A stretch of 64,000 nt of DNA from Fischerella sp. PCC 9605 (GTDB lineage: Bacteria > Cyanobacteriota > Cyanobacteriia > Cyanobacteriales > Nostocaceae): contig NZ_KI912148.1 in NCBI RefSeq assembly GCF_000517105.1, positions 1 through 64,000 of the forward strand. Direction: 5' to 3'. Position numbers and translations under genes: made by a program. This document shows, in pieces, positions 36,441 to 46,314 of the stretch (the first letter of the stretch is position 1; each line of letters begins with the position of its first letter). The notes beneath the pieces were generated by a model. The model saw only the letters and a program-made list of their open reading frames with translations. It was not told where the DNA came from and made no database searches.

Positions 36441-39400
36441 ATGACTCATAATGTGAGGGTATCTGAACCTGAAGGCATCTTTGCTAGTGCTGGTGGTAGA
36501 GAGAGGGGTGTACTCGTACGTGTTCGAGTGCTGCATTATGGTGTTGCTTTGTTGTCTGTAGCCTTAGCATTGGGAGCAACCCTGCTGCTCGAACCATTGC
36601 TTGATTCAACGACTACTCCGCTGTTTTTTGCCGCAGTAATGGTAAGTGCTTGGTACGGGGGTTTGGGGCCGGGTTTAGTTGCGACCGCTTTGTCTACTTT
36701 GTTTCTCAACTATTTTTTTATTGAGCCGTTCCATTCCCTAAACATCACAGATGTGGGAACCCTACTAAGGCTGAGCGTGTTCATGATGGCAGCAGTGCTA
36801 ATTAGCTCCCTCAACGAATCGCTACGTACAGCCCAACGGAAAGCTGAGGCAAACCTAAAGTCTCTACGTGAGAGCGAGGCACGGTTTTGTTGCTTAGCAG
36901 AGTCTAGTATTATTGGGGTGATTGTGGCGGATCTGAATGGCTCTATCGTTGAAGCCAATGATGCTTTTTTACGCATGGTTGGCTACACGCAGGAGGAGTT
37001 GCGCTCCGGTCGAGTGCGTTGGCGTGAGATGACACCACCAGAATATCTGCAAGTGAGCGAGCACTCACAGGAAGAACTCAGAACCACTGGTTTTTGTAAG
37101 CCCTTCGAGAAGGAATATATCCGCAAAGATGGCTCGCGTGTCCCCGTCTTACTTGGTTCTGCCATGCTGGGAGAGAATACAGCTATTGGCTTTGTGCTGG
37201 ATTTGAGCGATGCCTCATGGCAAGCCGCTACGCGTCTACGCAAGCAAGCTGAAGCTCAACAACGCACCTGCCAAGCCGAGGAAGCACAGAGAATCCTACA
37301 AATACTCTTGGAGTATGTCCCTGAAGGTATCACGATCGCCACTGGCCCACCAGACTTTCCGATTGTTGCTAACAGCAAACTCGCCCAAGAACTTCTCGGC
37401 AAACCCAATGAAACGCTCATTGGCATATCCTCTGGCAACCACGTCCAGTCATATGGTCTGTTTCGATCCGATGGCGTGACACGTCACACTCGCGAACAAT
37501 TACCCTTGTACCGCGCCACGCGCTACGGCGAAACAATCTCCAACGAAGAATGTATCATCGAACGTCCCGATGGTTCCCGCATCACAGTGCTTGCCAATGT
37601 AGTGCCAATCCGGAACTTGAGGGGTGAAATTATTGGTGCAATTAATTGCTGGCGGGATATCACTGAGCGCAAGCAGACTGAGGAAGCTTTACGCAAAAGC
37701 GAGGAACGGCTGCTGCTGGCACAACGGGCGGCAAAGATTGGCACTTGGGAGTGGAACTTACTTATTGGCGAAGTCTCTTGGTCAGAAGGAATCTGGGATT
37801 TGTTGGGCATTGAGCAAGGTAGTGAAATACCCAACTTGCAGCTTTGGACGGATTGTATCCACCCTGACGATCGCGAACAAGCACAGCGTCACATGGAAAC
37901 TGCCCTGGCAGAGGGTGAAGACTATGATGATGAGTTTCGCATTATCCGACGCGACGGCACAATCCGATGGGTGGCATCCAAAGGTCGCTTCGTCCGTTCT
38001 GCGGACGGAAAAGCCGAGCGAATGCTAGGTGTCAACATCGACATCACCGAACGCAAACAGGCAGAAGACGAACGTACCCTGTTACTTGCCAAATATGCAA
38101 ACCGTCTGCGAAAGCTAGCTGAAGCATCACTAATAATCAACTCAACACTTTCACTGACTGAAAGATTGCGTTTGATCACAGAGCAAGCTCGTGAAATTAT
38201 CGAAGCCCACCAATCAGTCACCAGCATGACAACAGATCAAAACTGGGCACAAGCGATTCATACGGTATCTCTCTCAGATAAGTATGCCCAGTGGCGAGAT
38301 TACTATGAGCAACCGGATGGATCTGGTATCTACACCTTAGTCTGTCGTATGCAAAGTCCGATCCGAATGACCCAGACTGAACTAGAGGCACATCCGGCTT
38401 GGCGTAGGTTTGGTCAGGCAGCGGGCAAGCATCCCCCCCTGCGAGGTTGGCTGGCTGCTCCCTTGACTAACCGTAGGGGTAAAAACCTCGGTTTGATTCA
38501 GCTTTCCGACAAATACGAGGGAGATTTCACCCCAGAGGATGAAGCCATTCTCGTACAACTAGCACAGATGGCATCGACAGCTATTGATAATGCCCAACTT
38601 TACGAGCAATCTCAGCAGGCAAATCGGATCAAGGATGAATTTTTGGCTGTGCTTTCCCATGAGTTGCGATCGCCCCTTAATGCTATCCTTGGTTGGTCAA
38701 AGTTGCTACGCTCTGGCAAGTTAGACTCAACTCAATCTGTTCGCGCCCTAGAAACTATCGAGCGCAATGCTAAATTACAAACTCAATTAATTGAAGATTT
38801 GTTAGATGTTTCCCGCATCTTGCGGGGTAAAATCAGCCTGAATGTCTCTCCAGTTAACCCGGTAACACCGATTGAGGCAGCAATCAACACTATGCGTCCG
38901 GCTGCGGAAGCCAAGTCCATCGATTTGCGATTTACGATTTTAGATTTTGGATGGGAAGATAATAGTGAGAATCCAAAATCCAACAGCCAAAAGCCAAAAT
39001 TGCTGGTTTTAGCCGATCTCAACCGCCTCCAACAAGTTGTGTGGAATCTACTTTCCAATGCAATTAAGTTCACACCTGTTGGGGGACGAGTAGAAGTGTG
39101 CCTATCAGTAGAGAACGGGTCATCAGAAATAGCGCACGGGGCAAGGGGCATGGGGCAAGGGACAATGGAAATTTCCAATGCCCAATGCCCAATGCCCAAT
39201 GCCCAATTCCCAATTCCCTATGCCCAAATCACAGTCAGTGACACAGGCAAAGGCATCAGCGCCGATTTTCTGCCTCATGTTTTTGAATACTTCCGTCAAG
39301 CTGATGCTTCGATTACCCGGACTCACGGAGGTTTGGGGTTAGGATTAGCGATCGTGCGTCATTTGGTGGAACTGCATGGAGGAACTATTAGTGCCGAGAG

Positions 39401-39878
39401 TCCAGGAGAAGGGCAAGGAGCAACCTTTACTGTCAGGTTGCCGCTGATGAAGCAACAGCCAGAGAATAACCAGGAAAATGAATCATTAAACAATTCGGTG
39501 AATCTTAAGGGAGTCAAAGTACTAGTTGTTGATGATGAAAGTGATACACGCGAATATTTAGCTTTTGCCCTAGAACAGTATGGGGCGATGACAATGACAG
39601 CTGCATCGGTAGCGGAAGCGCTGGAACGCTTAGAACAGTTCCAACCAGATATATTGGTCAGTGATATTGGTATGCCAACAGAAGATGGCTACACTTTCAT
39701 CCGCCGAGTCAGGACACTGAAACGGGAACAGAGGGCAAAAATTCCAGCGATCGCCCTAACAGCCTATGCTGGAGAGAGCGATCGCCATCAAGCATTATCC
39801 GCAGGGTTTCAAAAGCATCTTCCCAAACCAATAGAACCAGCAGAATTAGCTGCTGCTGTCGCTAGCTTGTTAGGTTGA
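36441..39878 (+). CDS. Hybrid sensor histidine kinase with DUF4118, PAS, GAF and REC
   Basis: A 1145-residue membrane kinase. Order: DUF4118-type membrane domain as in KdpD (about 30-125, several TM helices), three PAS/PAC units (about 140-265, 285-410, 420-545), GAF (about 555-715), HisKA with His740 in [10 protein letters not shown], HATPase with [12 protein letters not shown] and [12 protein letters not shown], and a C-terminal receiver with Asp1075 in [10 protein letters not shown]. Two repeat-derived stretches lie within the ATPase region: [20 protein letters not shown] (about 38929-39004) and the [13 protein letters not shown] stretch (about 39124-39228). Both are in frame. Whether the ATPase still folds is not certain. 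The ligand is unknown and no separate regulator is adjacent. Confidence 0.92.
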   Translation: MTHNVRVSEPEGIFASAGGRERGVLVRVRVLHYGVALLSVALALGATLLLEPLLDSTTTPLFFAAVMVSAWYGGLGPGLVATALSTLFLNYFFIEPFHSLNITDVGTLLRLSVFMMAAVLISSLNESLRTAQRKAEANLKSLRESEARFCCLAESSIIGVIVADLNGSIVEANDAFLRMVGYTQEELRSGRVRWREMTPPEYLQVSEHSQEELRTTGFCKPFEKEYIRKDGSRVPVLLGSAMLGENTAIGFVLDLSDASWQAATRLRKQAEAQQRTCQAEEAQRILQILLEYVPEGITIATGPPDFPIVANSKLAQELLGKPNETLIGISSGNHVQSYGLFRSDGVTRHTREQLPLYRATRYGETISNEECIIERPDGSRITVLANVVPIRNLRGEIIGAINCWRDITERKQTEEALRKSEERLLLAQRAAKIGTWEWNLLIGEVSWSEGIWDLLGIEQGSEIPNLQLWTDCIHPDDREQAQRHMETALAEGEDYDDEFRIIRRDGTIRWVASKGRFVRSADGKAERMLGVNIDITERKQAEDERTLLLAKYANRLRKLAEASLIINSTLSLTERLRLITEQAREIIEAHQSVTSMTTDQNWAQAIHTVSLSDKYAQWRDYYEQPDGSGIYTLVCRMQSPIRMTQTELEAHPAWRRFGQAAGKHPPLRGWLAAPLTNRRGKNLGLIQLSDKYEGDFTPEDEAILVQLAQMASTAIDNAQLYEQSQQANRIKDEFLAVLSHELRSPLNAILGWSKLLRSGKLDSTQSVRALETIERNAKLQTQLIEDLLDVSRILRGKISLNVSPVNPVTPIEAAINTMRPAAEAKSIDLRFTILDFGWEDNSENPKSNSQKPKLLVLADLNRLQQVVWNLLSNAIKFTPVGGRVEVCLSVENGSSEIAHGARGMGQGTMEISNAQCPMPNAQFPIPYAQITVSDTGKGISADFLPHVFEYFRQADASITRTHGGLGLGLAIVRHLVELHGGTISAESPGEGQGATFTVRLPLMKQQPENNQENESLNNSVNLKGVKVLVVDDESDTREYLAFALEQYGAMTMTAASVAEALERLEQFQPDILVSDIGMPTEDGYTFIRRVRTLKREQRAKIPAIALTAYAGESDRHQALSAGFQKHLPKPIEPAELAAAVASLLG
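39178..39230 (+). repeat. TGCCCAA heptamer array inside the kinase gene
   Basis: About seven units of AATGCCC/AATTCCC in a row, translated as [17 protein letters not shown]. The same unit occurs outside genes at 34400-34430 and, inverted, at 39902-39930. Confidence 0.9.
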
Positions 39879-39894
39879 GAGTGAAAGATGGAGA

Positions 39895-40098
39895 GTGGGA
39901 ATTAGGCATTGGGTATTGGGCATTGGGCAAAAATAAGTCAAAAGCATGCCCTCGAGCGCAGCGAAGGGTTAAAAGCTAAAAGTAAAAAGAAAGAATTTTT
40001 TCTTTTACCTTTTTACTTTTTACTTTTTACTTCTCCAGTTCCATTGCCCCTTGCCCACTAACCACTAACCACTAACCACTAACCACTAACCACTAACA
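39895..40098. repeat. Mixed short tandem repeats between kinase and rfbB
   Basis: GGCATTGGGTATTGGGCATTG units, TTTTTACTTTTTACTTTTTAC units and six ACTAACC heptamers (40057-40096). No gene in this 226-bp convergent gap. Confidence 0.85.
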
Positions 40099-40104
40099 AC
40101 CTTC

Positions 40105-41166
40105 TCAAGCATAAACCTTGCGATAGTATGCCTGATACTCCTCGGACAGCAGAGGTTGCCACCAGTCGCGGTGAGTAAGATACCATTCCACAGTCAGACG
40201 TAAACCCTGTTCAACATTAACTGAAGGTGTCCAGCCTAATTGAGTTTTTATCTTTGTCGCATTAATGGCATATCTCCGGTCATGTCCGGCTCTATCCTTG
40301 ACAAAAGTAATTAAGTTTGCTGCTGGACTAACTGGCAGATTCGGGGCCAATTCATCCATCAGCTGGCACAACATTCGTACTAAATTAATATTTTCTACTT
40401 CATTATTGCCGCCAATATTGTAAGTTTCACCTGCTACACCGCGATGAATTACCACATCTAAAGCACTACAATGGTCGCCCACATAAAGCCAATCTCGGAC
40501 ATTTTTACCATCACCATATACTGGTAATTGTTTACCCATCAAGGCATTGATGCACATTAGAGGAATGAGTTTTTCAGGAAACTGATAAGGGCCGTAATTG
40601 TTAGAGCAATTCGTAATAATAGTTGGTAGTTGGTAAGTATGGTAATAAGCACGAACTAAGTGATCGCTACCTGCTTTCGATGCCGAATAGGGACTATTGG
40701 GAGCATATGGAGTAGTTTCGCTGAAAGGGGGATTGTTGGGGGCGAGACTGCCGTATACTTCATCAGTAGAAACGTGCAGAAATCGATAGTTAGTGGGTTT
40801 GGAATTTGCCTGCCAATGTTGGCGAAAAGCTTCTAGTAAAGTGTACGTACCCACTACATTAGTTTCTACAAAAGCACCAGGTCCCAAAATCGATCTATCC
40901 ACATGAGATTCAGCGGCAAAATGGGCGATAGTGTCGATATTTTCAGTTTGTAGTAGATTGTCGATAATAGAGCGATCGCATATATTACCTTGTACAAAGC
41001 GAAAATTCTCTTGTTCCTCCAATCCTGCCAAGTTTGCCCGATTTCCTGCGTAAGTCAAGGCATCCAATACTACAACTGTGTCATTTGGATAACTCTTACA
41101 CCAGTGATGGACAAAATTTGAGCCAATAAACCCCGCACCACCAGTTATCAACAACCGACGACTCAT
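40105..41166 (-). CDS. rfbB: dTDP-glucose 4,6-dehydratase
   Basis: Converts dTDP-glucose to dTDP-4-keto-6-deoxyglucose for dTDP-rhamnose and related sugars. Start ATG 41166 with AGGAG eight bases before; 353 residues. Visible are the NAD-binding GGAGFIGS, HVSTDEVYGS (Thr, Asp, Glu of the active site), the catalytic YSASKAGSDHL (Tyr, Lys) and NNYGPYQFPEKLIPL. Length and motif order match RmlB. It is alone on its strand here. Confidence 0.95.
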   Translation of the reverse strand: MSRRLLITGGAGFIGSNFVHHWCKSYPNDTVVVLDALTYAGNRANLAGLEEQENFRFVQGNICDRSIIDNLLQTENIDTIAHFAAESHVDRSILGPGAFVETNVVGTYTLLEAFRQHWQANSKPTNYRFLHVSTDEVYGSLAPNNPPFSETTPYAPNSPYSASKAGSDHLVRAYYHTYQLPTIITNCSNNYGPYQFPEKLIPLMCINALMGKQLPVYGDGKNVRDWLYVGDHCSALDVVIHRGVAGETYNIGGNNEVENINLVRMLCQLMDELAPNLPVSPAANLITFVKDRAGHDRRYAINATKIKTQLGWTPSVNVEQGLRLTVEWYLTHRDWWQPLLSEEYQAYYRKVYA

Positions 41167-41265
41167 TAAACTCACTCCTCTTTCTCGGCGTTGTTTGCGT
41201 CATGGTCGCAATAAAATACTAATACAAGAAGGCAGCCAGCTTTCAAGATCATAATGCGATCGCAA

Positions 41266-41421
41266 CTACACCTTAGCGAAGCGCGAAGCGATCGTGCCGT
41301 TCGTCAAATCTGCACTCACGCGATCGCGCAAGGTTGTTGGTATCTCATGGAACTCACCGCTTTGATTTTGCTCATTCCCATCGGTTATCCATTTGCCTTC
41401 GACCATGATTGCTGATGCCAT
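41266..41421 (-). pseudogene. N-terminal stump of a glutathionyl-hydroquinone reductase-like gene
   Basis: GAGGAG, six bases, then ATG starts a 51-codon frame MASAIMVEGKWITDGNEQN...FHEIPTTLRDRVSADL. This matches the start of YqjG/ECM4-type glutathione transferases (VEGKW, then TTxRxxVxAD). The frame then runs into a GCGAAGCGCGAAGCGATCG repeat and stops at TAG. The cysteine-containing thioredoxin domain is missing, so this is a truncated gene with its translation signal intact. Confidence 0.6.
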
Positions 41422-41566
41422 AATTGTCTCCTCAGCGTGATGGTGTAATTGTGACTTTGCTGCTTTAGTTAATTCGATGTATGTAACCAGCTTGTAGCCG
41501 ATGTATTTTATGATAACGGCAAAGAATTTATCAAATTCACCAACGATAAATGGTTAAAACAAGATT

Positions 41567-42454
41567 ATGCAAGCCAGTTTTTTAACTACTGTTCTATTAC
41601 CTATCGCGCTAGCTATCATTATGCTGGGGATGGGTCTATCGTTGCTGCCAGAAGATTTTCAGCGTGTAAGGAAGTATCCTAAAGCTGTCTCGATAGGCTT
41701 AATAAGTCAGTTAATTATTTTACCTATTATTGGCTTTGTAATTGCTAAAGTTGTGCCAATGCCACCTGCGATCGCCGTCGGGTTAATGATACTGGCACTG
41801 TGTCCAGGTGGGCCATCATCAAATCTAATTACATACCTGGCAAAGGGAGATGTTGCACTCTCTGTCACCCTGACAGCATTGAGCAGTATCATCACAGTAT
41901 TTACGATTCCCACGTTTGCAAATCTTGCACTCCAGCATTTTATCCGTCGAACTGCTGCGATCGCACTACCCATTAGTTCAACGATGCTGCAAATTTTTCT
42001 AATTACGCTCGTTCCGATTGGGTTGGGAATGTATTTGCGGCAAATATTTCCAGAACTTGCCCTCCGCCTCGAAAAAGTTACTAGCCGCCTGGCGATCGCA
42101 TTACTGGCGATCGTTATCATCGCACTCATCATTCGCGAGTGGGATCGCCTCCCTGGCTTTATTCTTCAGGTTGGAATCTCTTGTGTGCTGTTGAATGTCT
42201 TTTCAATACTTGCAGGGTTATATATTAGCAAGCTGTTCAACCTCGATCTTGCTCAGCAAATCTGCATTGCCATTGAAGTTGGTATTCAAAATGGTACACT
42301 TGCGATCGCAATTACCGCCGGACTACTTAACAACCCTGATATGGCAGTTCCTGCTGCTGTTTACAGCTTGTTTATGAATCTCACAGGGTTTGTTGCCATT
42401 GGCTACGGTAGAAAGTTGGTTCTGTCGCAAAAAGTGAAGAAGATGGTAGGGTAG
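41567..42454 (+). CDS. BASS family sodium symporter-like protein
   Basis: A 295-residue membrane protein of the bile acid:sodium symporter family with about nine to ten hydrophobic helices. Signatures are LGMGLSLLPEDFQRV near the N-terminus, LILALCPGG-like MILALCPGGPSSNLITYLAKGD (residues about 78-99, the sodium-site loop) and VGIQNGTLAIAI for the second crossover helix. Relatives carry bicarbonate (SbtA is different), pyruvate or keto acids; the substrate is unknown. It is alone on its strand. Confidence 0.88.
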   Translation: MQASFLTTVLLPIALAIIMLGMGLSLLPEDFQRVRKYPKAVSIGLISQLIILPIIGFVIAKVVPMPPAIAVGLMILALCPGGPSSNLITYLAKGDVALSVTLTALSSIITVFTIPTFANLALQHFIRRTAAIALPISSTMLQIFLITLVPIGLGMYLRQIFPELALRLEKVTSRLAIALLAIVIIALIIREWDRLPGFILQVGISCVLLNVFSILAGLYISKLFNLDLAQQICIAIEVGIQNGTLAIAITAGLLNNPDMAVPAAVYSLFMNLTGFVAIGYGRKLVLSQKVKKMVG

Positions 42455-42627
42455 GTGGTTAGATTGATGGGCGGTATTACCTAGCGCGGTGGCAATGCAA
42501 AAAGGCTGGAGGAGCAGGAATGGTGAACGCTATTCCAACGAGGAGTATCCTCCCCGTTTACGAGAAGGGATAGGGTAGTGTCGTTTACGGGGGGATTGAG
42601 GGGGTTTTTAGGATTTATGGAAGAGAG

Positions 42628-43110
42628 CTATTGCTTCCTTTGATAGTTCACGGTCATGAACTTGTGCCACTGCCCGTCATCGCCCAACACATGCGATGTC
42701 AGCACCCGGCGATCGTTGCTCTTAAACTCGATTGCATCCTTGTACTTCGCCATCTTCTCCTCGCCAGTCATAGCGGGTCCCTCGGAATTGAGCGTCAGCA
42801 CCCTTGCAGCCGCGTCCAGTTCGCCGTCGTACACCCAGAGGTAGGTCATCATCGATCCGATCCAGGTGCCCACGTACCGCTGTTTGTGCGGATCATAGCC
42901 GAGCGTCAGCATCGTCGTCGCGGCTCCGCAGCCAGGCATCTCACCCTGTCCTTCCGCTAGAATCCAGAGTCCATCGAGCGATCGCACGCTCTCGGTTCCC
43001 GTAGCTTTCTCTGAAAGCTGCTCCGATCCCATCTTCACCTCCGTTTCATATGTCCACTCGCCGACGAGCTTTTGTAGCCAATCGTGTTCCTTGTGCAGTT
43101 CAGTCTTCAT
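42628..43110 (-). CDS. DUF1579 family protein
   Basis: A 160-residue protein of the DUF1579 (lipocalin-like) group. I choose ATG 43110 (MKTELHKEHDWLQKLVGEWTYE) with GGAGGC upstream; the frame is open to 43227. Typical are LVGEWTYETEVKMG, LWILAEGQGEMPG, TMLTLGYDP and YVGTWIGSMMTYLWVYDGEL. Function unknown. Base composition is clearly richer in GC and CG dinucleotides than the neighbours, suggesting recent transfer from another lineage. It follows the VOC gene by 100 bp. Confidence 0.85.
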   Translation of the reverse strand: MKTELHKEHDWLQKLVGEWTYETEVKMGSEQLSEKATGTESVRSLDGLWILAEGQGEMPGCGAATTMLTLGYDPHKQRYVGTWIGSMMTYLWVYDGELDAAARVLTLNSEGPAMTGEEKMAKYKDAIEFKSNDRRVLTSHVLGDDGQWHKFMTVNYQRKQ

Positions 43111-43210
43111 TTTGTTGCCTCCTGTTGTATCCCAAAACAGCGTAATGTTTGCCTGTGCTTTTTCCCATTCATCAGTTGTCAGGCACGTGATTGAGAGTTG
43201 TTCCATAAGA

Positions 43211-43630
43211 CTAGGCAGCTTGGTCACAGTTAATCATCCACGGAATGCCAAATTGATCGACCAGCATACCAAAACGGTAAGCCCAAAACGTTTGCTGGAG
43301 CGGCATTCGCACCGTGCCGTTTTCTGCTAATGTGTGAAAGATGCGCTCCGCTTCTACCGGATCGTTAAGACTAATAGATACGGAAAAACCTTTTGTTTCT
43401 TCATAATATTCAGGTAGACTGTCAGAACCCATCAATTCCTGGTCGCCGATCATCAGTCCGACATGCAGAATTTGATTGCGCCATTCCGGTGGTACCTGAT
43501 CTGCCATTGGTGACTCTGGCGACTCTGCATAAGTCATCATCGTTGTGATTTTGCCCCCTAGACACTGCTCATAGAACTTAAACGCCGCCTCGCATTGACC
43601 GTTGAACATCAGATAAGGGTTTAATTGCAT
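43211..43630 (-). CDS. VOC family protein, PhnB-like
   Basis: A 139-residue vicinal-oxygen-chelate fold protein. Start ATG 43630 (MQLNPYLMFNGQCEAAFKFYEQCLGG) has AAGGAG seven bases before it. The family signs are the NGQCEAAFKFYEQCLGG helix, ILHVGLMIGDQELMGSD, and the C-terminal FWAYRFGMLVDQFGIPWMIN. PhnB-like members have no settled enzymatic role. It forms a likely two-gene unit with DUF1579, a pairing seen in many bacteria among mobile accessory genes. Confidence 0.88.
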   Translation of the reverse strand: MQLNPYLMFNGQCEAAFKFYEQCLGGKITTMMTYAESPESPMADQVPPEWRNQILHVGLMIGDQELMGSDSLPEYYEETKGFSVSISLNDPVEAERIFHTLAENGTVRMPLQQTFWAYRFGMLVDQFGIPWMINCDQAA

Positions 43631-44024
43631 GGTGTACTCCTTGGGCTGATTGTGAATGAGGAATGCGATTAGCACTTCACGCTAATCCGAAGGAACCACG
43701 TGAAACGGTGTGACTGCTTAGGAGGAACCTTTAAAAAAATCCCAGCCTTATATTTTTTCGGCTTATTCAAAATCTCTCCTGGTGGGGGCAGCACCCTACC
43801 GGGCTAGATAGCGGTTGGTTTTTTTCTTGGTTAGTGCCTTAATGAGCAATTGTAGTACTTTTGTACTATAATTAATCTTAAGAAAGACTAAAATGTGTGT
43901 TGGAATTGTTCTAAATCGTTTCTGGATAGTTCAGCACCCCATTGAAGACAGTTGCAAATAGTGCAGGCGATCGCTACCTTCGTAGAGCGTAAGCAGTTCT
44001 GTGAATGAGGTATCCGGCGATCGC

Positions 44025-44168
44025 GTGAGTGCAGCAAAGGGAATTCAGTACGTGGGTATCAACGAAGTGATTGCCACATCTGGTGTAGCAAAACGCACCT
44101 TATACCGTTGGTTGCCTTCAAAAGACAAACTGATTGAAGAGGTGACGACGCATCGTGCAACTGTGTAG
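44025..44168 (+). pseudogene. TetR-family regulator remnant (HTH only)
   Basis: A 47-codon frame reads VSAAKGIQYVGINEVIATSG, then VAKRTLYRWLPSKDKLIEEV, and stops at TAG 44166-44168. This is the TetR DNA-binding helix-turn-helix. The ligand domain and a proper start are missing. It lies upstream of the VOC/DUF1579 pair on the opposite strand, a position typical of a local repressor now lost. Confidence 0.65.
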
Positions 44169-44211
44169 TTGCAAGGGTTTGAGCACCAGGAGTTTGAACA
44201 GTCTAACTACT

Positions 44212-44338
44212 AACTTATTGGCGTTGCTGATTGAAAGTATGAAACTTTTAACATTAGATTGACAATATATTGGTGTAGAAGCAATTCATGAATTGCTTCT
44301 ACAAAATTCATACCTCGATTCAGCAAAGCCAACTTATT
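44212..44338. mobile_element. MITE with 8-bp target duplication
   Basis: A 111-bp element (44220-44330) with ends GGCGTTGCTGATTGAAAGT and the complement-type CGATTCAGCAAAGCC, flanked by the perfect duplication AACTTATT (44212-44219 and 44331-44338). The inside holds GAAGCAATTCATGAATTGCTTC, a palindrome. The right duplication carries the stop codon of the glycosyltransferase gene. Confidence 0.88.
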
Positions 44339-45335
44339 AAATTCTCAAATACTTCTTTTTTACCTTCGCGAATATACTCTGTATGCGTAATTTTTTCACG
44401 CGCATTCTTGTCAGGCTCTTAATATTAGCAGGTTGATGTATTTTGTGGTCAAAAAACTCATTTAATTCATCCAGAATGATTTGCAAACGCTGAGTAATAT
44501 TTTCAGTCCGATACTCTGCGAAAAAATCTTCAGGTAATGCTGGCGATGTCCAATCTGCAAGAACTTTTAAAATACGTTGAATATCATATTCTTTTGAATA
44601 ACCAGCGATTTTATAGCAATTAAATCCAGGATCTAAGTAATCAGACAGTCCACCGTTGATACTGGAGAAGACCTGACAACCACAAGCAAGAGCTTCCATT
44701 GGTTGCAGACCAAATCCTTCACTTACGCCCTGTAGTGCCCAATATTCAGCAGAATCATAAAGATAAACCTTAGCCCGATTGAATAGTCCTGCTAAATATT
44801 CTACATAGGAATCAACTACAAATACTTGACAATGCCGCTGCAAAGCTGGAATCAATTCCTGCATTAAATATTCAGAAGATTTGCGAGCCTGAACTAAAAC
44901 ATCAATATCTCTTTCAATATTTAAATTTTGAAATTCATTACCAATTTGATTGGGCAAATAATAAATCAAAGAATTAGGTGAAAGTTGTCCCCAATATCCC
45001 ATTGTATTGCGGCTAACAGTGATAATTGGAATACTCCCAGGAAGTTTAAAACCGTAACCAGCACTGTGAGCATGGTACACAACATTATATTGTTTGAGCT
45101 TGGCAACAAGTTGAGCTACATCAAATCCCCAACTAACGACAAAAATCACATCATCTAAATTTTTCTGTTGAATTACATCATCTATGAAAAGTTTTCCCTC
45201 TTCTCGTTGACGGTAAGTCACGACATCAGCATGACAAATGAGCTTGGCTAGATTAAATGTTTTTAATTCTGCCCAAAGACCACCGCAGGCAAATTTGCCA
45301 TCTGTCCCAGGGAGTAAAAAATAAAGTTTTCTCAT
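44337..45335 (-). CDS. Glycosyltransferase, GT4-like
   Basis: A 332-residue GT-B type protein beginning MRKLYFLLPGTDGKFACGG. The C-terminal donor-binding part has EGFGLQPMEALACGCQVFSS (about 212-231), where the first Glu belongs to the EX7E-like motif, and NGGLSDYLDPG. The N-terminal acceptor part carries VVYHAHSAGYGF. It probably adds a sugar in surface polysaccharide or glycolipid synthesis. The stop codon lies within the target duplication of the adjacent MITE, so the last residues may have changed. Confidence 0.82.
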   Translation of the reverse strand: MRKLYFLLPGTDGKFACGGLWAELKTFNLAKLICHADVVTYRQREEGKLFIDDVIQQKNLDDVIFVVSWGFDVAQLVAKLKQYNVVYHAHSAGYGFKLPGSIPIITVSRNTMGYWGQLSPNSLIYYLPNQIGNEFQNLNIERDIDVLVQARKSSEYLMQELIPALQRHCQVFVVDSYVEYLAGLFNRAKVYLYDSAEYWALQGVSEGFGLQPMEALACGCQVFSSINGGLSDYLDPGFNCYKIAGYSKEYDIQRILKVLADWTSPALPEDFFAEYRTENITQRLQIILDELNEFFDHKIHQPANIKSLTRMRVKKLRIQSIFAKVKKKYLRI

Positions 45336-45450
45336 GATATTGATTTTCCTGAATGAGCGATTAGGGACTGGGGACTGGGGACTAGGGATTAGGGATTAAA
45401 AACTTTCTCCCCATCTCCCCCTCTCCCCATCTTCCCCTCTCCCCCTCCTC

Positions 45451-46104
45451 TCACTCCCGCCAGCGTACTTTCACAAAATACGCTTCTCGTCCCCAAACGT
45501 CATGGGTACGTGTTATGTTTTCAGTTTCTAAATTAAAGGGAATAGCAGTTGTCAAGTAACGTTGTGCTAAAGCACCTATATTAGGGGCTAGTTCTGCTGC
45601 TGTTGTTGCCGCTAATCCTAAACCAACGAGTTGTTCAATCGGTCCTCGTGGTAGCAAAACATGAGCACCTACAGCAAGTCCAGCTGTCAACAACATTGCC
45701 ACTGATAAATTTGTGCCGCAACGGGGATGTACAGCTAAATGCCATTCTCCATTCGTCAGCCGATGTAGGGCAAGTGTAACCGCGCGTCGCAAATCGCTGA
45801 TATTGACCTCGCCATAAAGGAAAAATCCCCGATCTGTAGACAAACCACTTAAAAGTTCGTTGTCTATCTGAAAATTGCTAGAGGTGACGAGAGGAGGATG
45901 AGTGCTTTTAGATTCACTCAGAACCCAAACTGTGGCATGTTCTAGAGCATGAACCTGTCGCAGCATGAGAATTTCTTTCAAGCCTGGAATAAACGATAGC
46001 TGTCTGAGTAAATCGGCATCTAAGGTCGGTTGAGGTGTGGTTAAATCAAAATTAACAAAGTCAAACGGAAACTCGTTTGTTTTCGCATAAGTAGAAGTAT
46101 TCAT
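45451..46104 (-). CDS. DUF6391-like conserved cyanobacterial membrane protein
   Basis: A 217-residue protein; start ATG 46104 (MNTSTYAKTNEFPFDF) with GGGGAG upstream. The core LMLRQVHALEHATVWVL (about residues 45-61), HLAVHPRCGTNLSVAMLLTAG and VLLPRGPIEQLVGLGLAA includes two hydrophobic segments and conserved His/Cys positions (HALEHAT, HPRCGTN). I recall this as a conserved cyanobacterial DUF; no function is known. The HxLEHAT and HPRCGTN sets could bind metal. Alone on its strand. Confidence 0.7.
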   Translation of the reverse strand: MNTSTYAKTNEFPFDFVNFDLTTPQPTLDADLLRQLSFIPGLKEILMLRQVHALEHATVWVLSESKSTHPPLVTSSNFQIDNELLSGLSTDRGFFLYGEVNISDLRRAVTLALHRLTNGEWHLAVHPRCGTNLSVAMLLTAGLAVGAHVLLPRGPIEQLVGLGLAATTAAELAPNIGALAQRYLTTAIPFNLETENITRTHDVWGREAYFVKVRWRE

Positions 46105-46267
46105 AACAACACTGCTCCCCAAGCTGATGGAGCAATATAGATTTCTTTCAAATGTACCGTTTCAGCCCGTGGATTGTTGCTAATTTTTGTTGACTACTAC
46201 TAGAACGTCGATTCAGTATTCAGAAATTGTCTTTATGGGTGAGATAAGGGAGACACCCTTCGGGAGG

Positions 46268-46314
46268 TCAAAAGTCAAAAGTCAAGATTCTAATGCGTGA
46301 CTTTTGACTTTTGA
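46268..46314. repeat. 17-bp perfect inverted repeat
   Basis: TCAAAAGTCAAAAGTCA (46268-46284) and TGACTTTTGACTTTTGA (46298-46314) flank 13 bp. Each arm is made of AAAGTCA heptamers. The rest of 46123-46741 shows no supported gene. Confidence 0.85.

Noticed and set aside
43111-43227. Longer start for the DUF1579 gene (MEQLSITCLTTDEW...)
   Set aside because: The residues do not resemble the family, and GGAGGC precedes the ATG at 43110.
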